Assembly (NCBI GenBank): GCA_947483455.1
Contig: CANKNK010000020.1
Coordinates: 1 to 11,779, forward strand
Length of the DNA: 11,779 nt
Reading direction: 5' to 3'
Source: Comamonadaceae bacterium
GTDB lineage: Bacteria > Pseudomonadota > Gammaproteobacteria > Burkholderiales > Burkholderiaceae_C
Part shown: positions 1 through 8,149 of the stretch, in pieces
How positions within the stretch are numbered: the stretch's first letter is position 1
Layout: the number at the start of each line of letters is the position of its first letter
The notes under the pieces: generated by a model
Told to the model about the DNA's origin: nothing
What the model saw: only the letters and a program-made list of their open reading frames with translations
Database searches by the model: none
Made by a program: the position numbers and the translations under genes

Positions 1-3
1 ACC

Positions 4-1713
4 TTAAGCCTGCACCGCCTCGACAAAAAACTTCACCCGCCGCACGCCGTTCCATTCGTCGGCGTCTAGCCTGAAGGCCATGGTGACTTTGGCGGGCAGG
101 GGCTCGGTGTGACCGAACCAGATGCCGTCCACCGGTTCGCCCTGATGTTTGAGCTTGAGCGCCAGATGCTTTTCGCCGACGATGCGTTGCGATAGCACTT
201 CCACTTCCTCGCTGAAGGTGGGAGTGGCAAAGCCCTGGCCCCAGACCTCTTTGTGCAGCGTGTCCACCAGGTCCACGCGGCGGTACTCGGGCGCCAGTGG
301 CCCGTCGGTGGCGAGGCGGCGCTGCAAGGTGGCCTCGTCCAGCCATTCGTGCGCCACTTCGCTCAAGGCCTGTTCGAACGTGTCCAGGTGCTCTTCGCTG
401 ATGGTGCAGCCTGCCGCCATGGCGTGGCCCCCAAAGCGCAAGAGCACGCCGGGATAGCGCTTGGCCACCAGGTCTAGCGCGTCGCGCAAATGAAAGCCGG
501 CGATCGAGCGGCCCGAGCCTTTGAGCTCATGCTCTTTGCCCGGTGCTTGGCTGGCGGCGAACACAAAGCTGGGCCGGTGAAATTTGTCTTTGATGCGCGC
601 CGCCACGATGCCGACCACGCCTTCATTGAAGTCGGGGTCGAAAACGCAAATCGCCGGTGGCGCTTCGTCTTCGGCGTCGAACAAGGACTCGGCCACTTGC
701 ATGGCCACGTCGCGCATATCGCCTTCGATGACGCGGCGATCGCGGTTGATGCCGTCCAGCGCGCGCGCCAGTTCGTCGGCGCGCGCCGGGTCGTCGGTGA
801 GCAAGCATTCAATGCCCAGCGTCATGTCCGACAAGCGACCAGCCGCATTGATGCGCGGCCCCAGCGCAAAGCCAAAGTCCTGGCTGGTGGCAATCGCCGG
901 TTTGCGCCCGGCTGCGCGAAACAAAGCCTCCATACCCGCCGGCATGGCGCCTGTGCGCACCCGCTTTAAGCCCTGCGCCACCAGGCGGCGGTTGTTGGCG
1001 TCCAGACGCACCACGTCGGCTACGGTGCCCAGTGCGACCAAGGGCAGTAGGGTGTCCAGCTTGGGCTGGGTGGCGGCATCAAACTTACCGCGCTTGCGCA
1101 GTTCGGAGCGCAGCGCCAGCAGCACATAAAACATCACGCCCACACCGGCCAGCGCTTTGCTGGCAAAGCTGCAGCCGTGTTGGTTGGGGTTGACGATGAC
1201 GTCGGCGTCGGGCCGTTCGGTGGCGGGCAAGTGGTGGTCGGTCACCAACACTTGCAGACCCAGCGCTTTGGCATGCGCCACGCCTTCCACGCTGGCGATG
1301 CCGTTGTCCACGGTGATTAACACGTCAGCGCCCTGGGCTTTCACGCGGTCGGCAATCGGCGCGGTCAGGCCATAGCCATCGACCACGCGGTCCGGCACCA
1401 GATAGCCCAGCTGCTCTGCGCCCAGTAATTTCAGGCCGCGCATCGCCAGCGCGCAGGCAGTGGCGCCATCGCAGTCGTAGTCGGCGACCACGCACAAGCG
1501 TTTGCCCTGCGCAATGGCGTCGGCCAATAACGTGGCGGCGGCGTCTATGCCCAGCAGGCCCGCAGGCGGCAAGAGCTTGGACAGGCTGTCGTCAATCTCG
1601 TCAGTGCCGGTAACGCCACGCGCTGCATAGAGGCGCGCCAGCAGCGGGTGTATGCCGGCCTGCTCCAGCGCATACACGCTGCGCGGTGGAATATCGCGGG
1701 GGATGATTTTCAT
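4..1713 (-). CDS. recJ: Single-stranded-DNA-specific 5'-3' exonuclease RecJ
   Basis: RecJ degrades single-stranded DNA 5' to 3' in the cytoplasm, acting in RecF-pathway recombination, mismatch repair and base excision repair. The 569-residue product matches the usual bacterial RecJ length. DHH-family motifs are in order: DYDCDG at residues 79-83 region, TVDNG at 134-138 with D136, TDHH at 158-161, and GTVADVV around D233. The DHHA1 domain carries GSGRSIAGF near 399-407 and GGHAMAAG at 428-435. A C-terminal OB-fold region follows, with FATPTF near 495. The open frame extends 68 codons further upstream, but MKIIPRDIPP is the typical family N-terminus. That ATG also overlaps the stop of the upstream gene as ATGA, which points to translational coupling and explains the lack of a clear Shine-Dalgarno. 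The gene is complete; its stop lies at 4-6. Confidence 0.96.
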   Translation of the reverse strand: MKIIPRDIPPRSVYALEQAGIHPLLARLYAARGVTGTDEIDDSLSKLLPPAGLLGIDAAATLLADAIAQGKRLCVVADYDCDGATACALAMRGLKLLGAEQLGYLVPDRVVDGYGLTAPIADRVKAQGADVLITVDNGIASVEGVAHAKALGLQVLVTDHHLPATERPDADVIVNPNQHGCSFASKALAGVGVMFYVLLALRSELRKRGKFDAATQPKLDTLLPLVALGTVADVVRLDANNRRLVAQGLKRVRTGAMPAGMEALFRAAGRKPAIATSQDFGFALGPRINAAGRLSDMTLGIECLLTDDPARADELARALDGINRDRRVIEGDMRDVAMQVAESLFDAEDEAPPAICVFDPDFNEGVVGIVAARIKDKFHRPSFVFAASQAPGKEHELKGSGRSIAGFHLRDALDLVAKRYPGVLLRFGGHAMAAGCTISEEHLDTFEQALSEVAHEWLDEATLQRRLATDGPLAPEYRRVDLVDTLHKEVWGQGFATPTFSEEVEVLSQRIVGEKHLALKLKHQGEPVDGIWFGHTEPLPAKVTMAFRLDADEWNGVRRVKFFVEAVQA

Positions 1714-2708
1714 AATGCTTGTAGGAGGTGGTAAAGCGTCCGGGGGCGCCATGCTTGCTGGATCCCTTGCCACAGCGAGGCGCGACCCAAGACATAAGGG
1801 CATGCCCTTTGTTCGCCGCAAAAAGTGATGGTAAGGCCTGCGTGGAGATCGGGTGCATGCCGCCCAGCCAAGGGGGCAAACACTTGTGCATCGAGGTCCT
1901 GCCAGGCCTGTATCCACGCTTGGGGGTCGTCCTGGAGTGCTCCGCCAGCCAGGCTATCGATGTAAATCGCATGCGGGTTGGTAGCTCCCAATCGGGTGCC
2001 GGTTTGGGTGAGCGCTTGGTGGACGGGGCTGACGGGCAAGGCATCGGACGCGCTTGGCTGCACCGGGCTACCGGTGCCGCTGATCCAAAAGCCACTGACA
2101 GGCGCTTGGCCACGTGCGCTGCGCGCATCGTTGAGCGCATGGGTGTAGAGCAGCATTTGCATTTCGTTTTGCAAGCGCCGCAGGCCTTGCGCGGCGCTTT
2201 GGCGCGGTATCCAAGGGTCGATAGGCTGAGCGCGCACGCGCGCTAGCGAGGCGCTGGCCAGGTCTTGGAATACTTGCCCCTGCGCTAGCCAGCTTGCGGG
2301 GCTGTGCCAATGCAGGGCGATGCCGTCTTCTTCAAAGTAGGGCTGCATCGCCGCCATCAGGGTGCGCGATTCGTCCTCGGTCAGTTCCAAGCCACTGGGG
2401 TCTTGCATGGCCACATGGTCGCTGTGGATTTGCAAATGGCAAGGGCTGATCAGTGCCCAGTGCTGGCCGTTTTGGAACAGACCATGGGCTTGCGCCAGCC
2501 ACGCGGCCCAGGGCACCAAGCCGTCGGGGTAGAGCTGGCCGCTAGCTAGGTGTTCGGCCAGCGGCGTCAAACTGTCTGGGCTACCGGTATGCAGCGTCTT
2601 GGCCCTAAGCTGCGGCAACAGGGTTTGCAGATGGCCCAGTTGCAGCGTGGCGCTGGCGGCGCGGCAGCGGGGCCCGGGGGCTGCGGCGTGGGAGATCACA
2701 ATGTGCAT
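1710..2708 (-). CDS. RpfE-like conserved protein (COG4255, often labelled phosphoglycerate mutase-like)
   Basis: This 332-residue protein resembles the RpfE/COG4255 family, whose members in Xanthomonas and many betaproteobacteria sit directly upstream of recJ. Databases often label relatives phosphoglycerate mutase or regulatory protein RpfE, but the biochemical role is not established. Family-like features seen here are an N-terminal MHIVISHAAAPG strand, a central PWIPRQ followed by the helix LRRLQNEMQMLLYTH (about 178-190), then SGFWISGTG at 205-213. There is no signal peptide or membrane segment. I chose ATG 2708 rather than the in-frame ATG 30 bases upstream because MHIVIS fits the family start and an AGGA lies 10 bases before it. 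The TGA stop overlaps the recJ start by four bases, so the two are probably co-translated. Family assignment is by recognition only; function remains open. Confidence 0.8.
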   Translation of the reverse strand: MHIVISHAAAPGPRCRAASATLQLGHLQTLLPQLRAKTLHTGSPDSLTPLAEHLASGQLYPDGLVPWAAWLAQAHGLFQNGQHWALISPCHLQIHSDHVAMQDPSGLELTEDESRTLMAAMQPYFEEDGIALHWHSPASWLAQGQVFQDLASASLARVRAQPIDPWIPRQSAAQGLRRLQNEMQMLLYTHALNDARSARGQAPVSGFWISGTGSPVQPSASDALPVSPVHQALTQTGTRLGATNPHAIYIDSLAGGALQDDPQAWIQAWQDLDAQVFAPLAGRHAPDLHAGLTITFCGEQRACPYVLGRASLWQGIQQAWRPRTLYHLLQAL

Positions 2709-2833
2709 GGCCCGATTGTCCTGTACTGCCCGGTGCATGCGTCGGCGCGCGCGGCGCTAGCAACAAGGTGCATCGACGCACGCTCGCCCGATGGGAAGGC
2801 TGCGACTTGGGAAACTGCCACAATCCGTCCGTA

Positions 2834-4090
2834 ATGAACCTTCCCTTTGAATTGCGTATTGGCTGGCGCTATACCCGTGCGGGCCGCAGCACCCGGCGCA
2901 ACGGCTTTATCTCGTTTATATCGGGCGTGTCTATGCTGGGCATTGCGCTAGGCGTGGCGGCGCTGATTATTGTGCTGAGCGTCATGAACGGCTTTCAGCG
3001 CGAAGTGCGCGACCGCATGCTCAGCGTGGTCTCGCACATCGAAATCTATGCCCAGGACGGCGCAGCCTTGCCCGATGCAGCGCACACGCTTTTGCAAGCG
3101 CGCCAAAACCCACAGGTGGTGGGTGCAGCGCCGTTCATTGCGGCGCAGGCCTTGCTGGCGCGTGGCGAAGATATGCGCGGCGTGCTGGTGCGCGGGATTG
3201 ACCCGGTGTTAGAGCCCGAGGTCACTGAACTGGGCAACCCCGAGCAGCGCGCCGCTTTGCAGCGCCTGAAAGCGGGCAAGTTTGGCGTGGTGTTGGGTAG
3301 CGAGCTGGCACGGGCGCTGGGGGTGCGCGTGGGTGACCCGGTGACATTAATAGCCCCCAGCGGCCAGCTCACGCCCGCAGGTGTCGTGCCGCGCCTCAAA
3401 CAAATGGAAGTGCTGGGTACTTTTGATTCCGGGCATTTTGAATACGACTCCACGCTGGCGCTGGTGCATTGGGAAGACGCCGCCCGCATCTTCCGCCTAG
3501 AAGGGCCTAGCGGTGTGCGCCTGAAGCTGCGCGATTTGCACCAGGCACGTGCGGTGGGTGCCGATTTGCAAGCGACCATGGGGACGGGCGTCTACGTGCG
3601 TGACTGGTCGCAACAAAACCGCAGCTGGTTTGCCGCAGTGCAGGTGGAAAAACGCATGATGTTCATCATCCTCACGCTCATCGTGGCGGTGGCCGCCTTT
3701 AATTTGGTGAGCACGCTGGTGATGACAGTGACGGACAAGCGCGCCGACATTGCGATCTTGCGTACCCTAGGGGCCAGTCCGGCCAGCATCATGGGGATTT
3801 TTGTGGTGCAAGGTGCGCTGGTGGGAGTGATTGGCACTGCGCTGGGTTTGCTGTTAGGGCTTGGTGTCGCCTTCCATATCGATGTCATCGTGCCTGCTAT
3901 CGAACGCGCCTTGGGTGCCCACTTTTTGCCCCAAGATTTGTACCTGATCAGCCGCATGCCTAGCGATCCGCAGGCAGGTGATATCGTGCCCATTGCCCTC
4001 ATAAGTTTCTTGATGTCATTTGTGGCCACGCTGTACCCTAGCTGGCAGGCCTCCCAGGTGAATCCGGCAGAGGCCTTGCGCTATGAGTGA
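2834..4090 (+). CDS. lolC: Lipoprotein-releasing ABC transporter permease, LolC/LolE (LolF-like) family
   Basis: This is the inner-membrane permease of the Lol exporter, which extracts outer-membrane-destined lipoproteins and hands them to the periplasmic chaperone LolA. The 418 residues show the family layout: a cytoplasmic start ([12 protein letters not shown]), one membrane segment at about 24-51, a large periplasmic domain at about 52-272, and three more segments at about 275-299, 318-348 and 384-402. The end, [11 protein letters not shown], is typical. TPAGVVPR at 180-187 lies where E. coli LolC has its LolA-binding Hook. Only one permease precedes lolD, whereas enterobacteria have lolC and lolE, so it may be a homodimerising LolF-type subunit. 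ATG 2834 is preferred over an in-frame ATG at 2768 because the family N-terminus begins there, although no clear Shine-Dalgarno precedes it. It overlaps lolD by eight bases. Confidence 0.92.
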   Translation: MNLPFELRIGWRYTRAGRSTRRNGFISFISGVSMLGIALGVAALIIVLSVMNGFQREVRDRMLSVVSHIEIYAQDGAALPDAAHTLLQARQNPQVVGAAPFIAAQALLARGEDMRGVLVRGIDPVLEPEVTELGNPEQRAALQRLKAGKFGVVLGSELARALGVRVGDPVTLIAPSGQLTPAGVVPRLKQMEVLGTFDSGHFEYDSTLALVHWEDAARIFRLEGPSGVRLKLRDLHQARAVGADLQATMGTGVYVRDWSQQNRSWFAAVQVEKRMMFIILTLIVAVAAFNLVSTLVMTVTDKRADIAILRTLGASPASIMGIFVVQGALVGVIGTALGLLLGLGVAFHIDVIVPAIERALGAHFLPQDLYLISRMPSDPQAGDIVPIALISFLMSFVATLYPSWQASQVNPAEALRYE

Positions 4091-4787
4091 TGCCTCGAAA
4101 AATGCCTCCGACGTGCTACTCAGCTGCAGCGGCCTGGGCAAGCGTTTCCATGAAGGGCGTTTGGATGTGACGGTGCTGCGCGGTGTGGATTTGCAAGTAT
4201 GCCGGGGTGAGACCGTGGCGATTGTGGGCGCCTCGGGTTCGGGCAAGAGCACGCTTTTACATTTACTGGGCGGGCTCGATGCGCCCAGCAGCGGTAGCGT
4301 CACTTTATGCGGCCAGGCTTTAGCTTCCTTAGACCCAGCGGCGCAAGGCCGCTTGCGTAACCGGCATCTGGGCTTTGTCTACCAGTTCCACCATTTGCTA
4401 CCTGAGTTCAGCGCCGTGGACAACGTGGCCATGCCCTTGACTTTGCGTCGCATAGCGCCGGCCGACGCGCGCAAAGCGGCGTTGGCGATGCTAGATAAAG
4501 TCGGCCTGGCGCAGCGCGCAGCGCACCGACCCGCGGAGTTATCCGGCGGCGAGCGTCAGCGCGTTGCCATTGCCCGCGCTTTGGTGACCGCGCCCGACTG
4601 CGTGCTGGCCGATGAACCTACCGGCAACTTGGACCGCAGCACCGCCGACGGCGTGTTTGATCTGATGCTGCAACTGGCGCGCGAGCAAGGCACCGCTTTT
4701 GTATTGGTCAGCCATGACCAGGCCTTGGCGGCTAAATGCAGCCGGCGTTTGCGTTTGGACCATGGGGTTTTGCAACAAGACGGTTAA
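4083..4787 (+). CDS. lolD: Lipoprotein-releasing ABC transporter ATPase LolD
   Basis: LolD is the cytoplasmic ATPase that drives lipoprotein release through the LolC/E permease. The 234-residue product has every ABC ATPase element: Walker [10 protein letters not shown] at 49-57, Q-loop Q101 followed by [10 protein letters not shown], the signature [10 protein letters not shown] at 153-162, Walker B VLADEP at 174-179, D-loop GNLD at 181-184 and the switch histidine H211. The FHHLLPEF stretch after the Q-loop is characteristic of LolD, separating it from MacB- or FtsE-like relatives. The start lies inside the end of the permease gene with an eight-base overlap, so the two are translationally linked. 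The next gene begins 15 bases after the stop, which suggests that transcription continues. Confidence 0.96.
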   Translation: MSDASKNASDVLLSCSGLGKRFHEGRLDVTVLRGVDLQVCRGETVAIVGASGSGKSTLLHLLGGLDAPSSGSVTLCGQALASLDPAAQGRLRNRHLGFVYQFHHLLPEFSAVDNVAMPLTLRRIAPADARKAALAMLDKVGLAQRAAHRPAELSGGERQRVAIARALVTAPDCVLADEPTGNLDRSTADGVFDLMLQLAREQGTAFVLVSHDQALAAKCSRRLRLDHGVLQQDG

Positions 4788-4802
4788 ACCGCTGGAGTAG
4801 CT

Positions 4803-5615
4803 ATGACCAGGATGTGGGGTTTTTTCAAATCGCGAGGCATCGCTTTTTGCTTCTGGAGTCTGATAGCCTGCCCGCCGCTCTGGGCTGCCCAGCCGGGGCA
4901 GCTTCAAAGCATTGCATCGGCCCGCCCGGATGCACAAATACCGGTGTTTTTCAGCGCCACGCCCAATGCCGCGGCAACGCTAGTCTTATTGCCAGGAGGT
5001 GCCGGTGGCATAGGACGCATAGGCGCTGAAGCTTGGCCCGATGGGGCGAATTTTCTGGTGCGAAGCGCGCAAATGTTTGCCGCCCAGGGTTTCCATATCG
5101 CGGTGATGGCGCGGCCTAGCGATATGAGCGATATGGATTACCCCTTTCGCATATCGGCGGCGCACATCGACGATATCCGCAAAGTGGCGCAGCAGGCCAA
5201 AGAACGCTGGAATGTGCCGGTGTGGCTGGTCGGTACCAGCCGGGGTACGGTATCGGGTACCGCAGCCGTAATTGCCATGCGCGATGAGGGCTTGATCGCC
5301 GGTCTGGTACTGACCGCATCTATCACCGCTGGGCAAGTCACAGGTGCAGTCCCAGGTCAGGCGCTAGAAAAAATCACGGTTCCGGTGCTGGTGGTACACC
5401 ATACCCAGGACGCTTGCAAATTTTGTCCGCCTGCGCTGGCCAAGACCATTGAACCGAAGTTAAGTGCCAGCCCGGCGCATGCAACGCTGATGCTCGATGG
5501 AGGCCAAAACCCCACGGGCGACCCTTGCGCAGCCTTGCATTACCACGGCTTTATCGGCATGGAAGCGCAAGCGGTGCAGCAGATTGCCGATTGGGTCAAG
5601 GCCCGCAAGCCCTGA
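4803..5615 (+). CDS. Exported alpha/beta hydrolase, possible lipoprotein
   Basis: This 270-residue protein has an alpha/beta-hydrolase fold and an export signal. The likely catalytic triad is S146 in the nucleophile elbow GTSRG (144-148), D203 in HHTQDACKFC, and H248 in HYHGF. LLPGGAGGIG at 62-71 resembles an oxyanion-hole loop. K9 and R11 followed by a hydrophobic core make a signal peptide. SLIAC at 19-23 fits a lipobox with C23 as the lipidated residue, but cleavage near WAA|Q (28-30) by ordinary signal peptidase is also possible. C205, C208 and C242 could form a disulfide in the periplasm. A GGAG five bases before the ATG supports the start. The gene sits between lolD and tatD. The substrate is unknown; esterase or dienelactone-hydrolase-like activity is only a guess. 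Confidence 0.8.
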   Translation: MTRMWGFFKSRGIAFCFWSLIACPPLWAAQPGQLQSIASARPDAQIPVFFSATPNAAATLVLLPGGAGGIGRIGAEAWPDGANFLVRSAQMFAAQGFHIAVMARPSDMSDMDYPFRISAAHIDDIRKVAQQAKERWNVPVWLVGTSRGTVSGTAAVIAMRDEGLIAGLVLTASITAGQVTGAVPGQALEKITVPVLVVHHTQDACKFCPPALAKTIEPKLSASPAHATLMLDGGQNPTGDPCAALHYHGFIGMEAQAVQQIADWVKARKP

Positions 5616-5637
5616 ACTTTGTGGAGGCGCGCATCGC

Positions 5638-6477
5638 ATGTGGATAGACAGCCACGCCCATCTGGATGCGCCTGAGTTTGCCGCGGACCGCGCCCAAGTG
5701 CAGGTCCAAACCCGCGCAGCGGCCGTGGCCCATTGTTTTATTCCAGCGGTTGAGCGCGCTAATTGGGACACAGTGCGTGCCCTGGCCCATGCCCAGGGCG
5801 ATAGCTATGGCCTGGGTATTCACCCGCTGTACCTGCCGCAGGCGGAGGAGGCAGATTTGCAGGCGCTCGATGATGCCTTGGGCGCGTATACCGCCGACCT
5901 GCGCCTGGTCGCTGTCGGTGAAATAGGCTTAGATTTTTTTGTGCCTGCGCTTTGCAGCCCGGCGATGCGCGCAAAGCAAGAATTTTTTTACCATGCGCAA
6001 CTGGCATTGGCCCGCAAGCATGGTTTGCCCGTGGTGCTGCATGTGCGCCGCAGCGCGGACCGGCTTCTGAAACACTTGCGTGCCGTGGGCCATGGCGGCT
6101 ACCAATGGCGGGGCATTGCCCACGCCTTTAATGGCAGCGATGCGCAAGCGCAAAGCTTCGTCCACCTGGGCTTGAAACTCGGTTTTGGCGGCGCGGTGAC
6201 GTTTGAGCGCGCCTTGCAATTGCGCAGGCTGGCGCTAACCTTGCCGCTGGATGCGCTAGTGCTGGAGACCGATGCGCCCGACATACCGCCCCACTGGCTG
6301 TACCGCACAGCCGCAGAGCGCGCTAAAGGCTTGGCCCAGGGCCGCAACGCCCCCGAACAGGTACCGCGCATTGCGCAAGTCATTGCCGGCTTGCGCGGCC
6401 TGGACCTGGAGGATTTGCGCAGTGCTGTGTGGCGCAACACGCTAGACGCGCTGCCCAAAATCGCCGCACTGGTATAA
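5638..6477 (+). CDS. TatD family metal-dependent hydrolase
   Basis: TatD-family proteins are cytoplasmic TIM-barrel metal hydrolases; characterised members are 3'-5' exonucleases or DNases linked to DNA repair. The 279 residues carry the complete metal-binding set: HAH at 6-8, E95 in GEIGLDF, H135 in VVLHVRR, H162 in GIAHAFNGS, and D212 in LETDAPD. GIHP at 60-63 is also typical. The fourth ligand region reads HAFNGS rather than the commoner HCFSG, a conservative variation. The open frame begins 47 codons earlier, inside the hydrolase gene, but ATG 5638 gives the canonical N-terminus and has GGAGG ten bases upstream. The gap from the previous stop is 22 bases, consistent with one operon. Two runs of seven T occur at Phe-Phe codons. 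The exact substrate is not determined. Confidence 0.92.
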   Translation: MWIDSHAHLDAPEFAADRAQVQVQTRAAAVAHCFIPAVERANWDTVRALAHAQGDSYGLGIHPLYLPQAEEADLQALDDALGAYTADLRLVAVGEIGLDFFVPALCSPAMRAKQEFFYHAQLALARKHGLPVVLHVRRSADRLLKHLRAVGHGGYQWRGIAHAFNGSDAQAQSFVHLGLKLGFGGAVTFERALQLRRLALTLPLDALVLETDAPDIPPHWLYRTAAERAKGLAQGRNAPEQVPRIAQVIAGLRGLDLEDLRSAVWRNTLDALPKIAALV

Positions 6478-6507
6478 CCAGCGCTTCTTTGACCTCTTGG
6501 TGTCCGC

Positions 6508-7263
6508 TTGAAACCTTCTGCCTACGACGACCTGCCCGAAGTCAATTTTTCGGAAGAAGGCGCTATCCGCCACCTGCATCTGGGCAGCATTTGGATTCAG
6601 GGCTCGATGCTGATGGACGAGCCCACGGCGCTGGTGCATGAATACATACAGCGCATGATGGCCTGGTTGATGCTGATGGACCCCTCTACCGCCGCGAAGC
6701 GCCAGGCAGTTCAATTGGGCCTCGGTGCAGGCTCGCTTACAAAGTTTTGTGCGCTAGAAATGGGCATGCGCACCACCGCCATCGAACTGAACCCACAGGT
6801 CTTGCACGCCTGCCGGGGCTGGTTTCATCTGCCCATGGACAACCCGCGCATGAAAGTGGTTCTGGCCGACGCGGCCCAGGAAATACGGCAAAAACGCTGG
6901 CAGGGCGTGGTCGATGCCTTGCACGTCGATTTGTACGACCACGAGGCCGCAGCGCCGGTGCTCGATAGCCCGGATTTTTATGCCGACTGCCGCCGCACCC
7001 TGACGGATGATGGCTGTATGACGGTGAATTTGTTTGGCCGCAGCTCCAGCTTTGCGCGCAGCGTAGAGCGCATTGCCAGCGCCTTTGGGCGCGAGGCGAT
7101 TTGGGCCTTCAAGGCCACGCGCCAGGGCAATACCGTGGTGCTGGCACAGCGCACACCCACGCGTCCCCCGCGTGCCACCTGGGCGGCGCGCGGCGATTAC
7201 ATTCAAGAGCAATGGGGCTTGCCGGCACGCCAGTGGGTGCGGGTGCTCAAGCCAGTGGTGTAA
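6508..7263 (+). CDS. Spermidine-synthase-fold / SAM-dependent methyltransferase-like protein
   Basis: The protein has the Rossmann-type core shared by polyamine aminopropyltransferases and SAM-dependent methyltransferases. Visible elements are LGLGAGSLTKF (motif I, 70-80), AIELNPQV (91-98, acidic residue after strand 2), VVLADA (117-122), VDLYDHEAAAP (140-150) and MTVNLFGR (171-178). At 251 residues it is shorter than a typical spermidine synthase and begins almost directly at the catalytic core. The usual gatekeeping stretch with a DSTDP-type motif is replaced by VDLYDHEAA, so true spermidine synthase activity is doubtful. The start is taken as TTG 6508 because residues before the first internal ATG (6607) look conserved and coding; no strong ribosome site is visible. 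It follows tatD by 30 bases. Annotation as spermidine synthase-like is safest; the substrate is unknown. Confidence 0.78.
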   Translation: MKPSAYDDLPEVNFSEEGAIRHLHLGSIWIQGSMLMDEPTALVHEYIQRMMAWLMLMDPSTAAKRQAVQLGLGAGSLTKFCALEMGMRTTAIELNPQVLHACRGWFHLPMDNPRMKVVLADAAQEIRQKRWQGVVDALHVDLYDHEAAAPVLDSPDFYADCRRTLTDDGCMTVNLFGRSSSFARSVERIASAFGREAIWAFKATRQGNTVVLAQRTPTRPPRATWAARGDYIQEQWGLPARQWVRVLKPVV

Positions 7264-7270
7264 ATTTTTA

Positions 7271-7277
7271 AGAGGAG
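7271..7277 (+). promoter_or_regulatory. Ribosome binding site of the FAH-family gene
   Basis: AGAGGAG lies five bases before ATG 7283. It selects this start over the roughly 70 extra in-frame codons that lie inside the preceding gene. Confidence 0.8.
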
Positions 7278-7282
7278 CACGT

Positions 7283-8149
7283 ATGAAACTAGTACGCTAC
7301 GGCACTGTCGGCCGTGAGAAGCCGGGCCTGATCGATGGCGAAGGCAAATTGCGCGATTTGTCCGGGATTGTCCCAGACATCACCCCGGACCATTTGAACG
7401 ACAAAGCGCTGGCTAAGCTGGCCCGCATCAAAACGGAGGCATTGCCTCTGGTGCGCGGCAAGCCCCGCATGGGCTGCCCCATCAGCCAGGTGGGCAAATT
7501 CATTGCCATCGGCCTGAACTATGCCGACCACGCCGCCGAGTCCAATATGCCGATCCCGCAAGAGCCAGTGGTGTTTATGAAGGCCAATAGCTGCGTACAA
7601 GGCCCCAACGACGATGTGATGCTGCCCAAAAACTCGGTCAAAACCGATTGGGAAGTGGAGCTAGGCGTGGTCATCGGTACCCGTGCCAGCCATGTGTCGC
7701 AAGCGCGGGCTCTGGACTATGTGGCAGGGTATTGCACTATCAATGACTTGTCGGAGCGCGAATTCCAGATCGAGCGCGGTGGCACCTGGGACAAAGGCAA
7801 GGGTTGTGACACCTTCGGGCCCATCGGCCCTTGGCTGGTCACCCGCGACGAGGTGCCCAAGCCCCAACGCCTGGGTATGTGGCTAGCTATCAACGGCGTG
7901 CGCATGCAAACCGGAAACACGAAAACCATGATCTTTAGCGTCGCCAAATTGGTCAGCTACGTCAGCCAATTCATGACCTTGATGCCCGGCGACGTCATCA
8001 CCACCGGTACGCCACCCGGCGTGGGCATGGGCATGAAGAAAAACGGCAAGCCCGCACCTTCCTACTTGAAGGCTGGTGACACCATCGCCTTGGGCATTGA
8101 GGGACTGGGTGAGCAACACCAGCGGGTGGTAGCCTTTAAAAAGCATTGA
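7283..8149 (+). CDS. Fumarylacetoacetate hydrolase (FAH) family protein
   Basis: FAH-family enzymes are cytoplasmic metal-dependent hydrolases, lyases or decarboxylases acting on beta-diketo or 2-oxo acids. The 288-residue product has the FAH C-terminal catalytic fold: IGLNYADHAAE at 76-86, metal ligands E124 and E126 in DWEVELG, D155 in INDLSERE, WDKGKGCDTFGPIGPW at 169-184, and TTGTPPGVG at 240-248. This subgroup is often labelled ureidoglycolate lyase or 2,4-diketo-3-deoxy-fuconate hydrolase-like; sequence alone does not choose between them. A strong AGAGGAG site sets the start. The gene follows the methyltransferase-like gene by 19 bases and precedes tctBA by 155 bases, which suggests that its substrate or a precursor may be imported by that transporter (inference). 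Confidence 0.9.
   Translation: MKLVRYGTVGREKPGLIDGEGKLRDLSGIVPDITPDHLNDKALAKLARIKTEALPLVRGKPRMGCPISQVGKFIAIGLNYADHAAESNMPIPQEPVVFMKANSCVQGPNDDVMLPKNSVKTDWEVELGVVIGTRASHVSQARALDYVAGYCTINDLSEREFQIERGGTWDKGKGCDTFGPIGPWLVTRDEVPKPQRLGMWLAINGVRMQTGNTKTMIFSVAKLVSYVSQFMTLMPGDVITTGTPPGVGMGMKKNGKPAPSYLKAGDTIALGIEGLGEQHQRVVAFKKH

Noticed and set aside
149..1375. Several plus-strand open frames of 70-180 codons opposite recJ.
   Set aside because: They are arginine/alanine/serine-rich antisense shadows of a GC-rich gene; recJ is unambiguous on the other strand.
2541..2549. Frequent CTAG tetranucleotides across the window, including two overlapping here.
   Set aside because: About 28 counted by eye, which is not above a composition-based expectation; at most it shows that CTAG is not strongly depleted in this genome.
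1710..2708. RpfE label taken as evidence of a diffusible-signal quorum-sensing locus.
   Set aside because: None of the signal synthesis or sensing genes (rpfF, rpfC, rpfG) is present; the shared feature is only the recJ neighbourhood.
2819..2835. CACAAT just before the Lol permease start, which could be a -10 box giving an almost leaderless message.
   Set aside because: No acceptable -35 at the right spacing, so a promoter cannot be claimed.
3046..4303. Minus-strand open frames opposite the Lol permease and lolD.
   Set aside because: Low-complexity composition and no recognisable motifs; the plus-strand genes carry complete motifs.
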